Shown here piece after piece: positions 33,759 to 42,893 of a DNA stretch of 64,000 bases; position 1 is the stretch's first letter; each line of letters begins with the position of its first letter. The stretch is from positions 62,001 to 126,000 of the forward strand of contig NZ_JAEUMN010000050.1 of NCBI RefSeq assembly GCF_016793225.1, in the 5' to 3' direction. This stretch comes from Phenylobacterium sp. (GTDB lineage: Bacteria; Pseudomonadota; Alphaproteobacteria; Caulobacterales; Caulobacteraceae). The notes beneath the pieces are model-generated. The model made no database searches and was not told the origin of the DNA. It was given only the letters and a program-made list of their open reading frames with translations. A program made the position numbers and the translations under genes.

Positions 33759-34109
33759 ATGTTGCGTTCCATCCTCATCGTCGCCGGCCTGGCCCTCGCG
33801 GGCTGCGCCGGCGGCGCGCCGCCGCTGGCCTCGACGCCGGCGCTCCCGAAGCTGGACGCCGAGCAGCAGCGCGGTCACGAGATCGCGGTGCGCCGGTGCG
33901 GCGGATGCCACACCGTGGGGCTGGACGACGGCGGCGCCCAGGAAGGGCCGGCGTTCTACCGGCTGGCCCGGCGCTACAACGCCATCTCGCTCGAGCGGCG
34001 GTTCGCCGAGGTGTCGGCCCACGGCTTCGACCGAATGCCGCCCGTCTCCTTCACCCGGGACGAGGCCGCCGCGCTCATCGCCTACTTCGAGACGCTCCAG
34101 GGCAATTGA
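33759..34109 (+). CDS. Small c-type cytochrome lipoprotein
   Basis: A 116-aa protein. A lipobox is visible in MLRSILIVAGLALAGCAGG, so Cys16 should be lipidated and the protein anchored to a membrane face in the periplasm. The heme motif is CGGCHTVG (residues about 47-54) and a methionine in FDRMPPVSF is the likely second iron ligand. It fits small class I cytochromes c that carry electrons to terminal oxidases. Placed between two universal stress genes and downstream of fixK, it may feed electrons to the cbb3 oxidase. That is an inference. Confidence 0.85.
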   Translation: MLRSILIVAGLALAGCAGGAPPLASTPALPKLDAEQQRGHEIAVRRCGGCHTVGLDDGGAQEGPAFYRLARRYNAISLERRFAEVSAHGFDRMPPVSFTRDEAAALIAYFETLQGN

Positions 34110-34127
34110 GCCCCACCGGAGGCGCGC

Positions 34128-34976
34128 ATGTCCTACGCCGATCTGTTCTTCGCCGCCCTGACGTATCCTGACGCGACGCCCGACCGGGCCATCCGCGGCG
34201 GGGTCGCGCTGGCCCGCCGCTTCGGCGGCGCGCTCACGTTCCTCAGCGTGAAGATCGACCTGCCCCAGCTCCACCACCCGCTGGCCAACGCCCTGCTCGA
34301 CCTGGACCGGGTCTCCGCGCTCGAGGAGGCGCGCAGCGCCGCGACGGCCCAGCTCGCCGCCACCTGCGCCCGCATCGCCGCCGAGATGGCGGACACCCCG
34401 CTGCACGTCGAGACGGCCTGCGCCAAGCTGTATGAGGAGGCGGACGTGATCGCCGCGGCGGCGCGGACGCGGGACCTGACGATGGTCCCGATCGGGCCGG
34501 CGGTGCTCGCCGACCAGCAGCTGGCGGAGGCCCTGCTGTTCGGGTCGGGACGGCCGGTCGTCGTGTTCCCCGACGCCGCCGAGATCGCGCCGGCCGACCG
34601 CTTCGGACGGATCGCGATCGCCTGGGACGGCGGCGCAGCCGCCGCGCGGGCCCTCGCCGACGCCCTGCCGGCCCTCAGGCGCGCCGGCGAGGTGCGCATC
34701 TTCACGGCGCTCGGGGAGAAGCCGCAGGCCGTGCATGGCGCGGCCGCCGCCCTGGCGAGCCACCTCGAGCGCCACGGGATCACGACCGTCATCGACGAGC
34801 GGCTCGCCCACGACGAGTCCATCGGCCAGCGCCTTGCGCGCTATGTGGACGAGACGGCGCCCGAACTGCTGGTGATGGGCGGGTACGGCCATGCGCGTCT
34901 GCGCGAGTTCGTCCTGGGCGGGGCGACCCGCGCGGTGCTTGAGGCGCCGCCCTGCCCCGTGATGCTGTCGCATTGA
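34128..34976 (+). CDS. Tandem universal stress protein
   Basis: A 282-aa protein of two UspA domains. Domain 1 starts MSYADLFFAALTYPDATPDR. Domain 2 begins near residue 160 (FGRIAIAWDGGAAAARALAD) and ends with ELLVMGGYGHARLREFVLGG, which keeps the G-x2-G-x9-G ATP-binding pattern, followed by CPVMLSH. Unlike the first Usp in this cluster the second half looks ATP-competent. Its TGA overlaps the TTG start of the permease gene. Confidence 0.87.
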   Translation: MSYADLFFAALTYPDATPDRAIRGGVALARRFGGALTFLSVKIDLPQLHHPLANALLDLDRVSALEEARSAATAQLAATCARIAAEMADTPLHVETACAKLYEEADVIAAAARTRDLTMVPIGPAVLADQQLAEALLFGSGRPVVVFPDAAEIAPADRFGRIAIAWDGGAAAARALADALPALRRAGEVRIFTALGEKPQAVHGAAAALASHLERHGITTVIDERLAHDESIGQRLARYVDETAPELLVMGGYGHARLREFVLGGATRAVLEAPPCPVMLSH

Positions 34977-36031
34977 CGACGCGTCCGCCCCTGCGCGCGG
35001 CCGCCACGCGCGTGATCGCCACGCCGTTGCAGGTGGCGGCCCTGGTGGTGGCGGGGCTGCTCGTCTGGCGTCTAGCCGACGTGCTGCTGCTGGCCTTCGG
35101 CGCCGTGCTGGTCGCGGTCCTGCTGCACGCCCTGGCGGACCCCCTGATCCGGCGCCGCGTTCCCCGCCCGCTGGCCCTGGGCGCGGCGGTCGCCGGACTG
35201 ACGGCCGCGGTCGCCGCCATGGCGTGGCTGTTCGGCCAGCAGCTGTCGATCCAGGTCGCCACCTTGGGCGAACTGCTGCCGCGGGCCTGGGAGGCGCTCC
35301 AGGCGAGGCTCTCGACCTCGGTGGTCGGAAGCTGGATCCTCGACGACCTCCGGCGGTTCCCGCACGCCGACGGGCTCATCGTGGACACCGCCTCCGAGTT
35401 CCTCCGCGGATCGGCGACCGCGGCCGCGGCAACGGTCATCGTCATGTTCTGCGGGCTCTACATCGCGTTCCATCCCGGCACCTATCTGGGCGGTCTGCTC
35501 CGCCTGCTGCCGCTGCCGCGCCGGGGCCGCGCGGCCGAGGTGCTGGCGGCCTGCGGCGGCGCCCTGAACCGCTGGCTCCTGGGCCAGCTCGCGTCGATGG
35601 CGGTCGTGGCGGCCACGGTCACGGCCGGCCTTTGGTGGGCCGGCGTGCCGTCCCCCCTGGCGCTCGGCGTCCTGGCGGGCGCCGCCCAGTTCGTGCCGGT
35701 GATCGGCCCCTGGGCCGCGACGGCGCCCGGACTCGTCCTCGCCGCCGCCCAGGGACCCGACACCCTGGCGCTGGCCGCGGTCGTCTATCTCGGCGCGTCG
35801 CAGTTCGAGGCCAATGTGCTGACCCCGCTGCTGCTGCGCCAGATGGTCGAGCTCCCGATGGGCGTCACGCTGTTCGCGGTGCTGGCCATGGGCGTGCTGT
35901 TCGGACCGCTGGGCGTGCTGCTGGCGACGCCGCTCGCGGTCGTGGCCTATGTCCTGGTGCGCCATCTCTACGTGGAGGACCTGCTGCAGGACCGGGCGAC
36001 GCCCGGCGGGACGGCGGAGCCTTCGCCGTGA
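34973..36031 (+). CDS. AI-2E family transporter (PerM/YdiK-like)
   Basis: A 352-aa inner-membrane protein with about eight helices. The N-terminal pair (VAALVVAGLLVWRLADVLLL) and the C-terminal LGVLLATPLAVVAYVLVRHL are characteristic, as is LAGAAQFVPVIGPW in the conserved core. Family members have been linked to autoinducer-2 export and Na+/H+ antiport, but most have no proven substrate. Translation seems to begin with TTG overlapping the Usp stop. It ends the fixK-usp-cytochrome-usp transcription unit. Confidence 0.82.
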   Translation: MTTRPPLRAAATRVIATPLQVAALVVAGLLVWRLADVLLLAFGAVLVAVLLHALADPLIRRRVPRPLALGAAVAGLTAAVAAMAWLFGQQLSIQVATLGELLPRAWEALQARLSTSVVGSWILDDLRRFPHADGLIVDTASEFLRGSATAAAATVIVMFCGLYIAFHPGTYLGGLLRLLPLPRRGRAAEVLAACGGALNRWLLGQLASMAVVAATVTAGLWWAGVPSPLALGVLAGAAQFVPVIGPWAATAPGLVLAAAQGPDTLALAAVVYLGASQFEANVLTPLLLRQMVELPMGVTLFAVLAMGVLFGPLGVLLATPLAVVAYVLVRHLYVEDLLQDRATPGGTAEPSP

Positions 36032-36103
36032 GGCCGGCCGCCGCGCGCGAAAGCCCCTGATGGCCGCTTGCCACGTTCCGACTTGTTGCCTAGGCGAAGC
36101 CGC

Positions 36104-37603
36104 ATGAACGCGGCGAGTGAACCGCGCGCCGATGTGACCGGGCGCTGGAACCGGGCGGCCGGTTACGTGGCCGCGGCGGTCGCCGTTGCGGCGGCCGTCG
36201 GCGTGCGCCTGCTGCTGGATCCGATCCTGCAGGACGACCTCTCGTTCCTGCTTTTCGTGCCGCCGCTGCTGGTCGGCGCGGCCATCGGCGGGATGGGTCC
36301 GGCGCTGCTCGCCGGCGGGCTCTCGCTGGCCCTCGGAGTCGGCATCGCGGGATTCCCGAACGCGGACGAGCCGGACGGCCTCGTGCGCATGCTGATCTTC
36401 GCCGCCCTCACCCTGGCGGTCGGCGGGTTCGGCTCGCGGATGATCCACAGCCGCCGCGCGGTCCAGCGCTACGTCGACGACCTGCAGGCCCGCGAGGCGC
36501 ACCTGCAGTCGATCCTCGACACCGTGCCCGACGCCATGATCGTCATCGACGACCACGGGCAGATCGTGTCGTTCTCGAGCGCGGCCGAGCGTCAGTTCGG
36601 CTGGACCTCGGCCGAGGTGATCGGGAAGAACGTCAGCATGCTCATGCCCGACCCCTACCGGTCGGCGCACGACAGCTACGTCGACCGCTACAAGCAGACT
36701 GGCGAGCGGCGGATCATCGGCATCGGGCGGGTGGTCGTGGGCGAGCGGAAGGACGGCTCCACCTTCCCGCTGGAGCTCGCGGTCGGGGAGATGCGCTCGG
36801 GCGACCGGCGCTACTTCACCGGCTTCCTGCGCGACCTCACCGAGCGGCAGGCGGCCGAGCGGCGCCTCCAGGACCTGCAGGGCGAACTGGTGCACGTCTC
36901 GCGGCTGACGGCCCTCGGCGAGATGGCCTCGGCGCTGGCGCACGAGCTCAACCAGCCCCTGACCGCGGCCACCAATTTCATGAAGGGCTGCCTGGTGCTC
37001 ATCAAGCGCAAGCCGCTGGACGAGGCCCGGCTCGAGCAGATGATCTCCCAGGGCGCCGACCAGGCGCTGCGCGCGGGGCAGATCATCCGCCGCCTGCGCG
37101 ACTTCGTGGCCAAGGGCGAGGCCGAGCGGCGCATCGAGAGCCTGCCGAAGCTGCTCGAAGAAGCCGGCGCGCTGGCGATGGTGGGCGCCCGGGAGCGCAG
37201 CATCCGACTGCGCTACGACATCGAGCGCAGCGTCAACCTGGTCCTCGCCGACAAGGTCCAGATCCAGCAGGTGGCGCTCAACCTCATCCGAAACGCCATC
37301 GAGGCGATGGAGGAATCGCCGCAGAAGGACCTCGTCGTCGGCGCGAGGCCGGCGCCCGAGGACATGGTCGAAGTGTGGGTCAGCGATACCGGCCACGGGA
37401 TCAGCGCCGAGGCGGCCGAGCAGCTCTTCCAGCCCTTCATGACCACGAAGAGCCACGGCATGGGCATCGGTCTTTCCATTTCGCGTACGATCATCGAAGC
37501 TCACGGCGGTCGGATCTGGGTCGAGCCCAACCCGGCGGGCGGGGCCATCTTCCGGTTCACGCTTCGCGGCGTCAGTCCCGAGGAGCTTCTCGACCATGAG
37601 TGA
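36104..37603 (+). CDS. fixL: Oxygen sensor histidine kinase FixL
   Basis: A 499-aa membrane-bound kinase. Residues about 18-112 hold four hydrophobic segments. The heme PAS domain (about 130-250) has the axial histidine in [13 protein letters not shown] (H189), with R195, I204 and R209 placed exactly like R206, I215 and R220 of Bradyrhizobium FixL; the equivalent of its H214 is Arg203. The kinase H-box is [12 protein letters not shown] (H280), followed by [18 protein letters not shown] and [12 protein letters not shown]. Without oxygen it should phosphorylate FixJ. Its stop overlaps fixJ by 8 bases. Confidence 0.93.
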   Translation: MNAASEPRADVTGRWNRAAGYVAAAVAVAAAVGVRLLLDPILQDDLSFLLFVPPLLVGAAIGGMGPALLAGGLSLALGVGIAGFPNADEPDGLVRMLIFAALTLAVGGFGSRMIHSRRAVQRYVDDLQAREAHLQSILDTVPDAMIVIDDHGQIVSFSSAAERQFGWTSAEVIGKNVSMLMPDPYRSAHDSYVDRYKQTGERRIIGIGRVVVGERKDGSTFPLELAVGEMRSGDRRYFTGFLRDLTERQAAERRLQDLQGELVHVSRLTALGEMASALAHELNQPLTAATNFMKGCLVLIKRKPLDEARLEQMISQGADQALRAGQIIRRLRDFVAKGEAERRIESLPKLLEEAGALAMVGARERSIRLRYDIERSVNLVLADKVQIQQVALNLIRNAIEAMEESPQKDLVVGARPAPEDMVEVWVSDTGHGISAEAAEQLFQPFMTTKSHGMGIGLSISRTIIEAHGGRIWVEPNPAGGAIFRFTLRGVSPEELLDHE

Positions 37604-38204
37604 CGCGGTCGTACACCTGATCGACGACGACGAGGCGATCCGGGTCTCCCTTGGGTTCCTGCTGGAGATGAACGACCTCCCGTCGCAGACCTATGCGTCG
37701 GCCGGCGAGTTCCTGGAGGTGGCCGGGACCCTCGAGCGCGGCTGCATCGTCACCGACGTCCGCATGCCCGAGATGAACGGCCTGGAGCTGGTCAAGCGGC
37801 TGAAGGAAATGAACGTCGCCCTTCCGGTCATCATGATCACCGGCCATGGCGACGTGCCGATGGCGGTCGAGGCCATGCGGGCGGGCGTGGTCGACTTCAT
37901 CGAGAAGCCGTTCGAGGACGAGACGCTGCTCAGGTCGATCCAGTCGGCGCTGAACCTGGGCGCGGAGACCGGCGCGCAGGCCCAGGAGCGGAAGCACTTC
38001 GAGGAGATGCTCGCCACGCTGTCCGGCCGCGAGAAGGACGTCCTGCGGGGCGTCATCGCGGGGAAGATGAACAAGGTCATCGCCTACGAGCTGGGCATCA
38101 GCCCGCGCACGGTCGAGGTCTATCGGGCGAACGTCATGAGCAAGACCAAGGCGAGCGGGCTCTCCGAGCTCGTGCGGATCGCCCTGCTTGCGGGCTTTTC
38201 GTGA
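37596..38204 (+). CDS. fixJ: Response regulator FixJ
   Basis: A 202-aa two-domain regulator. The receiver has acidic residues in LIDDDEAIR, the phosphorylated Asp54 in [12 protein letters not shown], Thr in [10 protein letters not shown] and Lys in IEKPF. The C-terminal LuxR-type HTH shows [20 protein letters not shown] and [14 protein letters not shown]. Phosphorylated FixJ activates fixK-type promoters. The ATG lies inside the end of fixL. Confidence 0.95.
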   Translation: MSDAVVHLIDDDEAIRVSLGFLLEMNDLPSQTYASAGEFLEVAGTLERGCIVTDVRMPEMNGLELVKRLKEMNVALPVIMITGHGDVPMAVEAMRAGVVDFIEKPFEDETLLRSIQSALNLGAETGAQAQERKHFEEMLATLSGREKDVLRGVIAGKMNKVIAYELGISPRTVEVYRANVMSKTKASGLSELVRIALLAGFS

Positions 38205-38207
38205 CGT

Positions 38208-38221
38208 TTGCTTAAGATCAA
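38208..38221 (+). promoter_or_regulatory. FNR/FixK-type half-degenerate box
   Basis: TTGCTTAAGATCAA keeps the right half (ATCAA) and TTG of the left half of the anaerobox. It lies between fixJ and the receiver gene, 36 bp before that start. It suggests a FixK-dependent promoter for the receiver protein. Confidence 0.45.
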
Positions 38222-38256
38222 GGCCCCCGCTGCGGCGTCCGCTTAGGCTCGGTTCC

Positions 38257-38646
38257 ATGGATCAGAGCCTCAGCCGTCCGCTGATCGTCGTCGTCGATGA
38301 CGACCTCGCCGTCCGGCGCTCGCTGGAGTTCGCCCTCGACCTCGAGGGTTTCGCCGTCGAGACCTACGAATCCGGCGAGGCTCTGCTGCTGCGCAACGCC
38401 GGCCAGACGCCGGCCTGCCTGGTGCTCGACGAGCGGCTGCCCGGGGTGTCCGGGCTCGGGGCCCTGCGCCAGCTTCGCGCGCGCCACGCCGAGACGCCGG
38501 CGATCCTGATCACCAGCCACCCGGGGCCGCGCCTGCGCGAAGCCGCGGCCAGCGAAGGCGTGCCGATCCTCGAGAAGCCCCTGCTGAGCGAGACGCTGGT
38601 GGCGGCCATCCAGGCGGTGGCCGAGGTTCCCCACGACCTCCGCTGA
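38257..38646 (+). CDS. Single-domain response regulator
   Basis: A 129-aa receiver without output domain. Phosphorylation residues are complete: DDD in VVVDDDLAVRR, Asp58 in LVLDERLPGVSG, Thr86 in ILITSHPG and Lys107 in ILEKPLL. Such proteins act as phosphate sinks or regulate a kinase by binding. Downstream of fixLJ and behind a FixK-type box, it could be a feedback element on FixL, in the way FixT or FxkR-type proteins modulate the pathway in other species; this is an inference. It converges with hemN. Confidence 0.85.
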   Translation: MDQSLSRPLIVVVDDDLAVRRSLEFALDLEGFAVETYESGEALLLRNAGQTPACLVLDERLPGVSGLGALRQLRARHAETPAILITSHPGPRLREAAASEGVPILEKPLLSETLVAAIQAVAEVPHDLR

Positions 38647-38667
38647 GCCGCCGGGCCGCCGGCCTTC

Positions 38668-40050
38668 CTACAGCGTCCTGGAATGGCGCTCCGCCTGCGG
38701 GACCAGATAGGCGTCGAACGCGGCGCACACCGACCTCACGACCAGCCGGCCGTTGCCCACGATCCGCACCTCTGCGCCATGGATCTCGGCCAGCCCGTCC
38801 TGCACGAACGGCTCCAGGGCGGCCATCGCACCGCGCAGTGCCTCGATGGACCGTCCGTGACGGACGCAGACGTCGGCGAGATCCACGGCCAGGTCGCACA
38901 TGAGGCGCTCGATGATCTCGGCGCGGAAGCGATCCTCGGCCGTCAGCGCCACGCCCCGGGCGACCGGAAGGCGACCCGACTGGACCGCCGCCCGCCAGCC
39001 CAGCTCCTGGGCTACGTTCTGGACGTAGCCCTGCGGCAGCCGGCCGATCGCCGAGGCTCCGAGGCCCAGCAGGGTCGTCGCGGCGTCGGTGGTGTAGCCC
39101 TGGAAATTGCGATGCAGCCGGCCCTCCCGCTGCGCGACGGCGAGTTCGTCCGTCGGCAGGGCGAAGTGGTCGAGCCCGATCCGGACGTACCCCTCGGACA
39201 CGAAGCGGTCCGCGGCCGCCTCGGACTGCTCCACGCGCGCCGCCGCCGACGGCAGCGCCGCTTCGTCGATCAGCTGCTGGTGGGCCTTCATCCACGGCAC
39301 GTGGGCGTAGCCGAAGAGCGCGACGCGCTCGGGCCGAAGCCGCACCACCGCATCCACCGTGGCCAGCGTGTTGGCGGTGGTCTGGTGCGGCAGGCCGTAC
39401 ATCAGGTCCAGGTTCACCGAGTGGACGCCGACCTCGCGCAGCCATCCGACGGCCGCCTCGATCTCCTCGAAGGTCTCCCGGCGGTTCACCGCGGCCTGCA
39501 CCTCGGGGTCCAGGTTCTGCACGCCCAGGCTGGCGCGCCGCAGACCCTGGCGGCCGGCGGCCTGCACCCAGACGCGGGTGAGCACGGCCGGATCGAGTTC
39601 GGCGGCGATCTCGAGGCCGGGCTCCGCATCGAAGGCGCCGCGCAGGCCGGACATCACCGCTTCGAGCTCGTCCGCGGTCAGCATGTTGGGCGTCCCGCCG
39701 CCGAGGTGCACGGCGTTCATCGTCAGCCGGCCGGGCGCGGCGGCGGCGAGCAGCTCCGTTTCCTTGAGCAGCAGCTCGACGTATTCGCCGATCGGCTTGC
39801 GCCGGGTCACGGCCCGGGTGTTGCAGCCGCAGTACCAGCACAGCCGGCTGCAGAACGGCACATGGACATAGACCGACACCGGCTCGTCCGCCGGCAGCGC
39901 CGCCAGCCACTGACGGTAAGCCGCCTCGTCCACGGACGGCGTGAACTGCAGGGCGGTCGGATAGCTGGTGTACCGCGGCGCCCGGCCATCATAGCGGGCG
40001 ACGAGCCCCGCAAGGTCGCGGGCGCGGTCGGGAAACGCGATCAGGGTCAT
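38668..40050 (-). CDS. hemN: Oxygen-independent coproporphyrinogen III oxidase HemN
   Basis: A 460-aa radical SAM enzyme for heme synthesis without oxygen. The cluster motif is FCSRLCWYCGCNT (CxxxCxxC plus the extra HemN cysteine). Further HemN blocks are HLGGGTPNMLTADE, DLMYGLPHQT, RIGLDHFALPTDELA, and HRNFQGYTT. The start at 40050 gives MTLIAFPDRARD and removes a spurious upstream stretch covering ccoS. An anaerobox 34 bp upstream overlaps the ccoS stop. It supplies heme for cbb3 oxidase at low oxygen. Confidence 0.95.
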   Translation of the reverse strand: MTLIAFPDRARDLAGLVARYDGRAPRYTSYPTALQFTPSVDEAAYRQWLAALPADEPVSVYVHVPFCSRLCWYCGCNTRAVTRRKPIGEYVELLLKETELLAAAAPGRLTMNAVHLGGGTPNMLTADELEAVMSGLRGAFDAEPGLEIAAELDPAVLTRVWVQAAGRQGLRRASLGVQNLDPEVQAAVNRRETFEEIEAAVGWLREVGVHSVNLDLMYGLPHQTTANTLATVDAVVRLRPERVALFGYAHVPWMKAHQQLIDEAALPSAAARVEQSEAAADRFVSEGYVRIGLDHFALPTDELAVAQREGRLHRNFQGYTTDAATTLLGLGASAIGRLPQGYVQNVAQELGWRAAVQSGRLPVARGVALTAEDRFRAEIIERLMCDLAVDLADVCVRHGRSIEALRGAMAALEPFVQDGLAEIHGAEVRIVGNGRLVVRSVCAAFDAYLVPQAERHSRTL

Positions 40051-40083
40051 GCGCGCACCATCGCCGATGGGCGGCGCGGCGCC

Positions 40084-40097
40084 CTGATCCAGATCAA
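40084..40097 (-). promoter_or_regulatory. FNR/FixK anaerobox of hemN
   Basis: On the minus strand TTGATCTGGATCAG matches the TTGAT-N4-ATCAA consensus at 9 of 10 positions. It is 34 bp upstream of the hemN ATG and overlaps the ccoS stop codon (40094-40096). Confidence 0.8.
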
Positions 40098-40252
40098 GCC
40101 GCCGGGCGGTCCTCGGGATCGGGGACCAGGATCCGCGCCGCGTCGCCCGCCGGATCCTCGTACTGGCCGTCGCGCAGCGTCCACCAGAACGCCGCCAGGG
40201 CCATGAGCCCCAGGCCAAGCGAGAACGGCGCGAGGAAGATCACGATGTTCAT
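40094..40252 (-). CDS. ccoS: cbb3 oxidase maturation protein CcoS (FixS)
   Basis: A 52-aa membrane protein starting MNIVIFLAPFSLGLGLMALA with one transmembrane helix, followed by AFWWTLRDGQYEDPAGDAAR, the diagnostic CcoS tail (WxxxxGQYEDPxGDAxRIL). It is needed for cofactor insertion into the cbb3 oxidase. The ATG overlaps the TGA of ccoI (ATGA). It is the last gene of the ccoG-H-I-S unit and its stop overlaps the hemN control site. Confidence 0.95.
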   Translation of the reverse strand: MNIVIFLAPFSLGLGLMALAAFWWTLRDGQYEDPAGDAARILVPDPEDRPAA

Positions 40253-42414
40253 CGGCGGGCTCCCGTGCGCAGCGCGTTCAGGGTCACGACCAGCGACGAG
40301 CCCGACATGGCGATCGCCGCGACGAAGGGGTTCACCAGGCCCAACATCGCCGCCGGCGCGGCGATCAGGTTGTAAAGGGCCGCGAGGCCGAAGTTCTCGA
40401 GCGCCCGGGCGCGGGCGCTGCGCGCCACGTCTATGGCGTCGACGATGGGCCCCAGGTCGTCCCCGGAGAAGACCAGGTCGGCGGCGTTCTGGCTGGCCTC
40501 GAGCGCCGAGCCGGGGGCCATGGCGGCGTGCGCCTTGGCGAGCGCGCCCGCGTCGTTGAGGCCGTCGCCGACCATGAGCACCTTGCGCCCCTGCGCGGCC
40601 AGGGCGTCGACCACTGCCGCCTTGTCCTGCGGCGTGCAGGCCGCGGACCAGTCGGCGACCCCGGCGGCCGCGGCGGCGCGGCTCACGGGGGCCTCGACGT
40701 CGCCGGAGAGGATCTGCACCGAAAGGCCCCGCGCGTGCAGCGCGGCGACCACGTCGGCGGCGTCGGACCGCAGGGTGTCGGCGAACGCGAACCGGAACCG
40801 CGTGTCGCCGTCGTAGCCGAACCACAGCTCGGTCTCGGAGCCGTGGCTCTCGACGCCGAGGAAGGCGGCCTTGCCCAGCCGGCACCGGCGTCCGTCCACC
40901 ACGCCCTCGACGCCCTGGCCCGAGATCTCCCGGACGTCCTCGGCGAGGGGGCCGTCGCCCGCTTCCTCGGCCAGGGCGCGGGCCAGCGGGTGGCGCGAGG
41001 CGCGCGCCAGCGGGGCCGCCATCACGAGCGCCGCATGCGCCGTCGGCTTCAGCCGCGGCCGGCCGAGCGTCAGCACCCCGGTCTTGTCGAACACCACGTG
41101 ATCCACCTCGGCGAGGCGCTCCAGCGCGGCGCCGGACTTCACGAGCACGCCTCGGCGGAACAGCCGCGCCGATGCGGTGATCTGCACCGCGGGCGCCGCC
41201 AGGCCCAGCGCACACGGGCAGGTCACGATCAGAACCGCCACCGCGCGGATCAGCGCTTCCCGCGCGTCGAGCCCAAGACCCCAGCCGCCGACGAAGGTCA
41301 TCAGGGCGACCGTGTGGACGACCGGCACGTAGATGGCCGCCGCGCGGTCGGCGAGGCGCACGTAGCGCGACTTCGACTGGGCGCCGAGTTCGACGAGGCG
41401 CGCGATCGCCGCCAGGGCCGAATCCTCGGACCGCGCCACCGCCCGCACGCGCAGGGTCCCCGAGAGATTCAGCGCGCCGGCCCGGCAGAGCTGGCCGGCG
41501 GCCACGGCGACGGGCGCGGTCTCGCCGGTGAGCAGGCTGTTGTCGAGTTCCGAAGACCCCGTGGCGATCTCGGCGTCCACGGGCAGGCGCTCGCCCGGCC
41601 GGACGAGCAGGATGTCGCCGATGCGCACCTGGCCGACCGGCACGGCCGTCAGGGCGTCGGCCGCCCCGACCAGCGTCGCCGTCGGGGCCTGCAGCGCCAG
41701 CAGGTCGGCGGCCGCGCTGGACGCCCGGGCGCGCAGCCGGTGCTCGAGCCAGCGGCCGATGAGCAGCAGGAACAGCAGCGAGACGGCGGCGTCGAAGTAG
41801 ACGTCGCGGCCGCGCAGCACGGTCTCGGAGAAGCTGATGGCCAGCGTCAGGAGCACGCCGATGGAGATCGGCACGTCCATGTTCGCCCGCCGCGCCCTGA
41901 GCGACCGCCAGGCCGAGCGGAAGAACGGCATGCCGGCGTAGAGGGCGCAGGGCGCGCCGACGATCCCGGAGAACCACATCATGAGCGTCCGCGACGCCGG
42001 GCCGAGTTCCTGCCCGAACAGCCCCGCCCAGATCGGCACCGAGAACATCATGGTGTTCATCACGCCGAACCCGGCCACGGCCATGGCGAGGATCAGGGCG
42101 CGACCCTCGCGGTCATACGCGGCGCGCGCCTGTTCCGGGTCGAACGGGGTCGAGGGGTAGCCCAGGCGCTCCAGCGCTTCGACGACCGCCGCCGGGTCGC
42201 CGGCTCCCGGCCGGAACGCGACGGTCAGCCGCTTCTGGCTGAGGTTGACCCGGGCCCCCGTGACCCCGGGAAGCGCCTGGACGGCGCGCTCGACCTTGCC
42301 CATGCAGCCGGCGCAGCGGACGTCGGGCACCAGCAGGTCGAGGCTCGAGCCCCCGCCGGCTCCGGGTTTGAGGAAGGCGCCGAAGTCGCGGGGGACGTCC
42401 GAGATCAGCGCCAC
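40249..42414 (-). CDS. ccoI: Copper-transporting P1B-type ATPase CcoI (FixI)
   Basis: A 721-aa inner-membrane copper pump that supplies the CuB centre of cbb3 oxidase. An N-terminal heavy-metal domain has CAGCMGKVERAV. The transmembrane CPC motif is in VLIVTCPCALGLAAP. The phosphorylation site is VVFDKTGVLTLG (Asp), the class IB HP motif is ASRHPLARAL, and the hinge is VGDGLNDAGALAKAHAAMA. Translation starts with GTG at 42414, overlapping ccoH by 10 bases. Length fits the FixI branch. Confidence 0.95.
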   Translation of the reverse strand: MALISDVPRDFGAFLKPGAGGGSSLDLLVPDVRCAGCMGKVERAVQALPGVTGARVNLSQKRLTVAFRPGAGDPAAVVEALERLGYPSTPFDPEQARAAYDREGRALILAMAVAGFGVMNTMMFSVPIWAGLFGQELGPASRTLMMWFSGIVGAPCALYAGMPFFRSAWRSLRARRANMDVPISIGVLLTLAISFSETVLRGRDVYFDAAVSLLFLLLIGRWLEHRLRARASSAAADLLALQAPTATLVGAADALTAVPVGQVRIGDILLVRPGERLPVDAEIATGSSELDNSLLTGETAPVAVAAGQLCRAGALNLSGTLRVRAVARSEDSALAAIARLVELGAQSKSRYVRLADRAAAIYVPVVHTVALMTFVGGWGLGLDAREALIRAVAVLIVTCPCALGLAAPAVQITASARLFRRGVLVKSGAALERLAEVDHVVFDKTGVLTLGRPRLKPTAHAALVMAAPLARASRHPLARALAEEAGDGPLAEDVREISGQGVEGVVDGRRCRLGKAAFLGVESHGSETELWFGYDGDTRFRFAFADTLRSDAADVVAALHARGLSVQILSGDVEAPVSRAAAAAGVADWSAACTPQDKAAVVDALAAQGRKVLMVGDGLNDAGALAKAHAAMAPGSALEASQNAADLVFSGDDLGPIVDAIDVARSARARALENFGLAALYNLIAAPAAMLGLVNPFVAAIAMSGSSLVVTLNALRTGARR

Positions 42415-42893
42415 GTCAGCCTCCGCTCGGCGGTGAACGGCCGCCCGTCGGGCGTGCGCGCGTCGACGGTGAGGTCCCAGGCGCCCGTCAGGATGCCGCC
42501 CTTGGCCACGTAGCGGCCGGGGGCCGCCTCGGCGAAGGCCAGGGCGATGCGGCCCGCCTCGGTCGCGGGACGCTCCAGCCGGCCGGTGATGGAGAGGCCC
42601 CGCACGGGCTCGCCCTGGGCGTCGCGGAACTCGACGGCCACCGCGCCGGGCAGCGCCTCGGCGGCGGCCTGCCAGCCGAGCTTCTCTTGCGCCTCGAGCT
42701 GGGCGATGCGCCGGTTGTAGATCAGCCCGTCCTCGTAGGGCGTCACCGAGACCTGCCCCGGGAAGGTGCGGATCGCCATCACCATGAAGGCGGCGTCGAC
42801 GCTCGCGACGGCGACGAAGAAGGCCGTAACGCCGGCCGCGACGTGCCAGCCGCGGATCGTGAAGCTCGGACGGGACGTTGCGGCGCGGCTCAT
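42405..42893 (-). CDS. ccoH: cbb3 oxidase assembly protein CcoH (FixH)
   Basis: A 162-aa protein with one N-terminal transmembrane helix (WHVAAGVTAFFVAVASVDAA) and a periplasmic Ig-like domain. The family start FTIRGWHVAAG and the VSVTPYEDGLIYNRRIAQL segment fit FixH. It interacts with CcoN/CcoI during oxidase assembly. The ATG overlaps the ccoG stop and the 3' end overlaps the ccoI start. Confidence 0.9.
   Translation of the reverse strand: MSRAATSRPSFTIRGWHVAAGVTAFFVAVASVDAAFMVMAIRTFPGQVSVTPYEDGLIYNRRIAQLEAQEKLGWQAAAEALPGAVAVEFRDAQGEPVRGLSITGRLERPATEAGRIALAFAEAAPGRYVAKGGILTGAWDLTVDARTPDGRPFTAERRLTWR

Noticed and set aside
36104-37603. FixL first appeared to lack its heme-ligand histidine because the segment before IIGIGR has Arg ([10 protein letters not shown]).
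   Set aside because: Counting residues against Bradyrhizobium FixL shows the axial histidine is the one in RSAHDSY (H189), with R195 and R209 also in place. Only the equivalent of H214 is changed.
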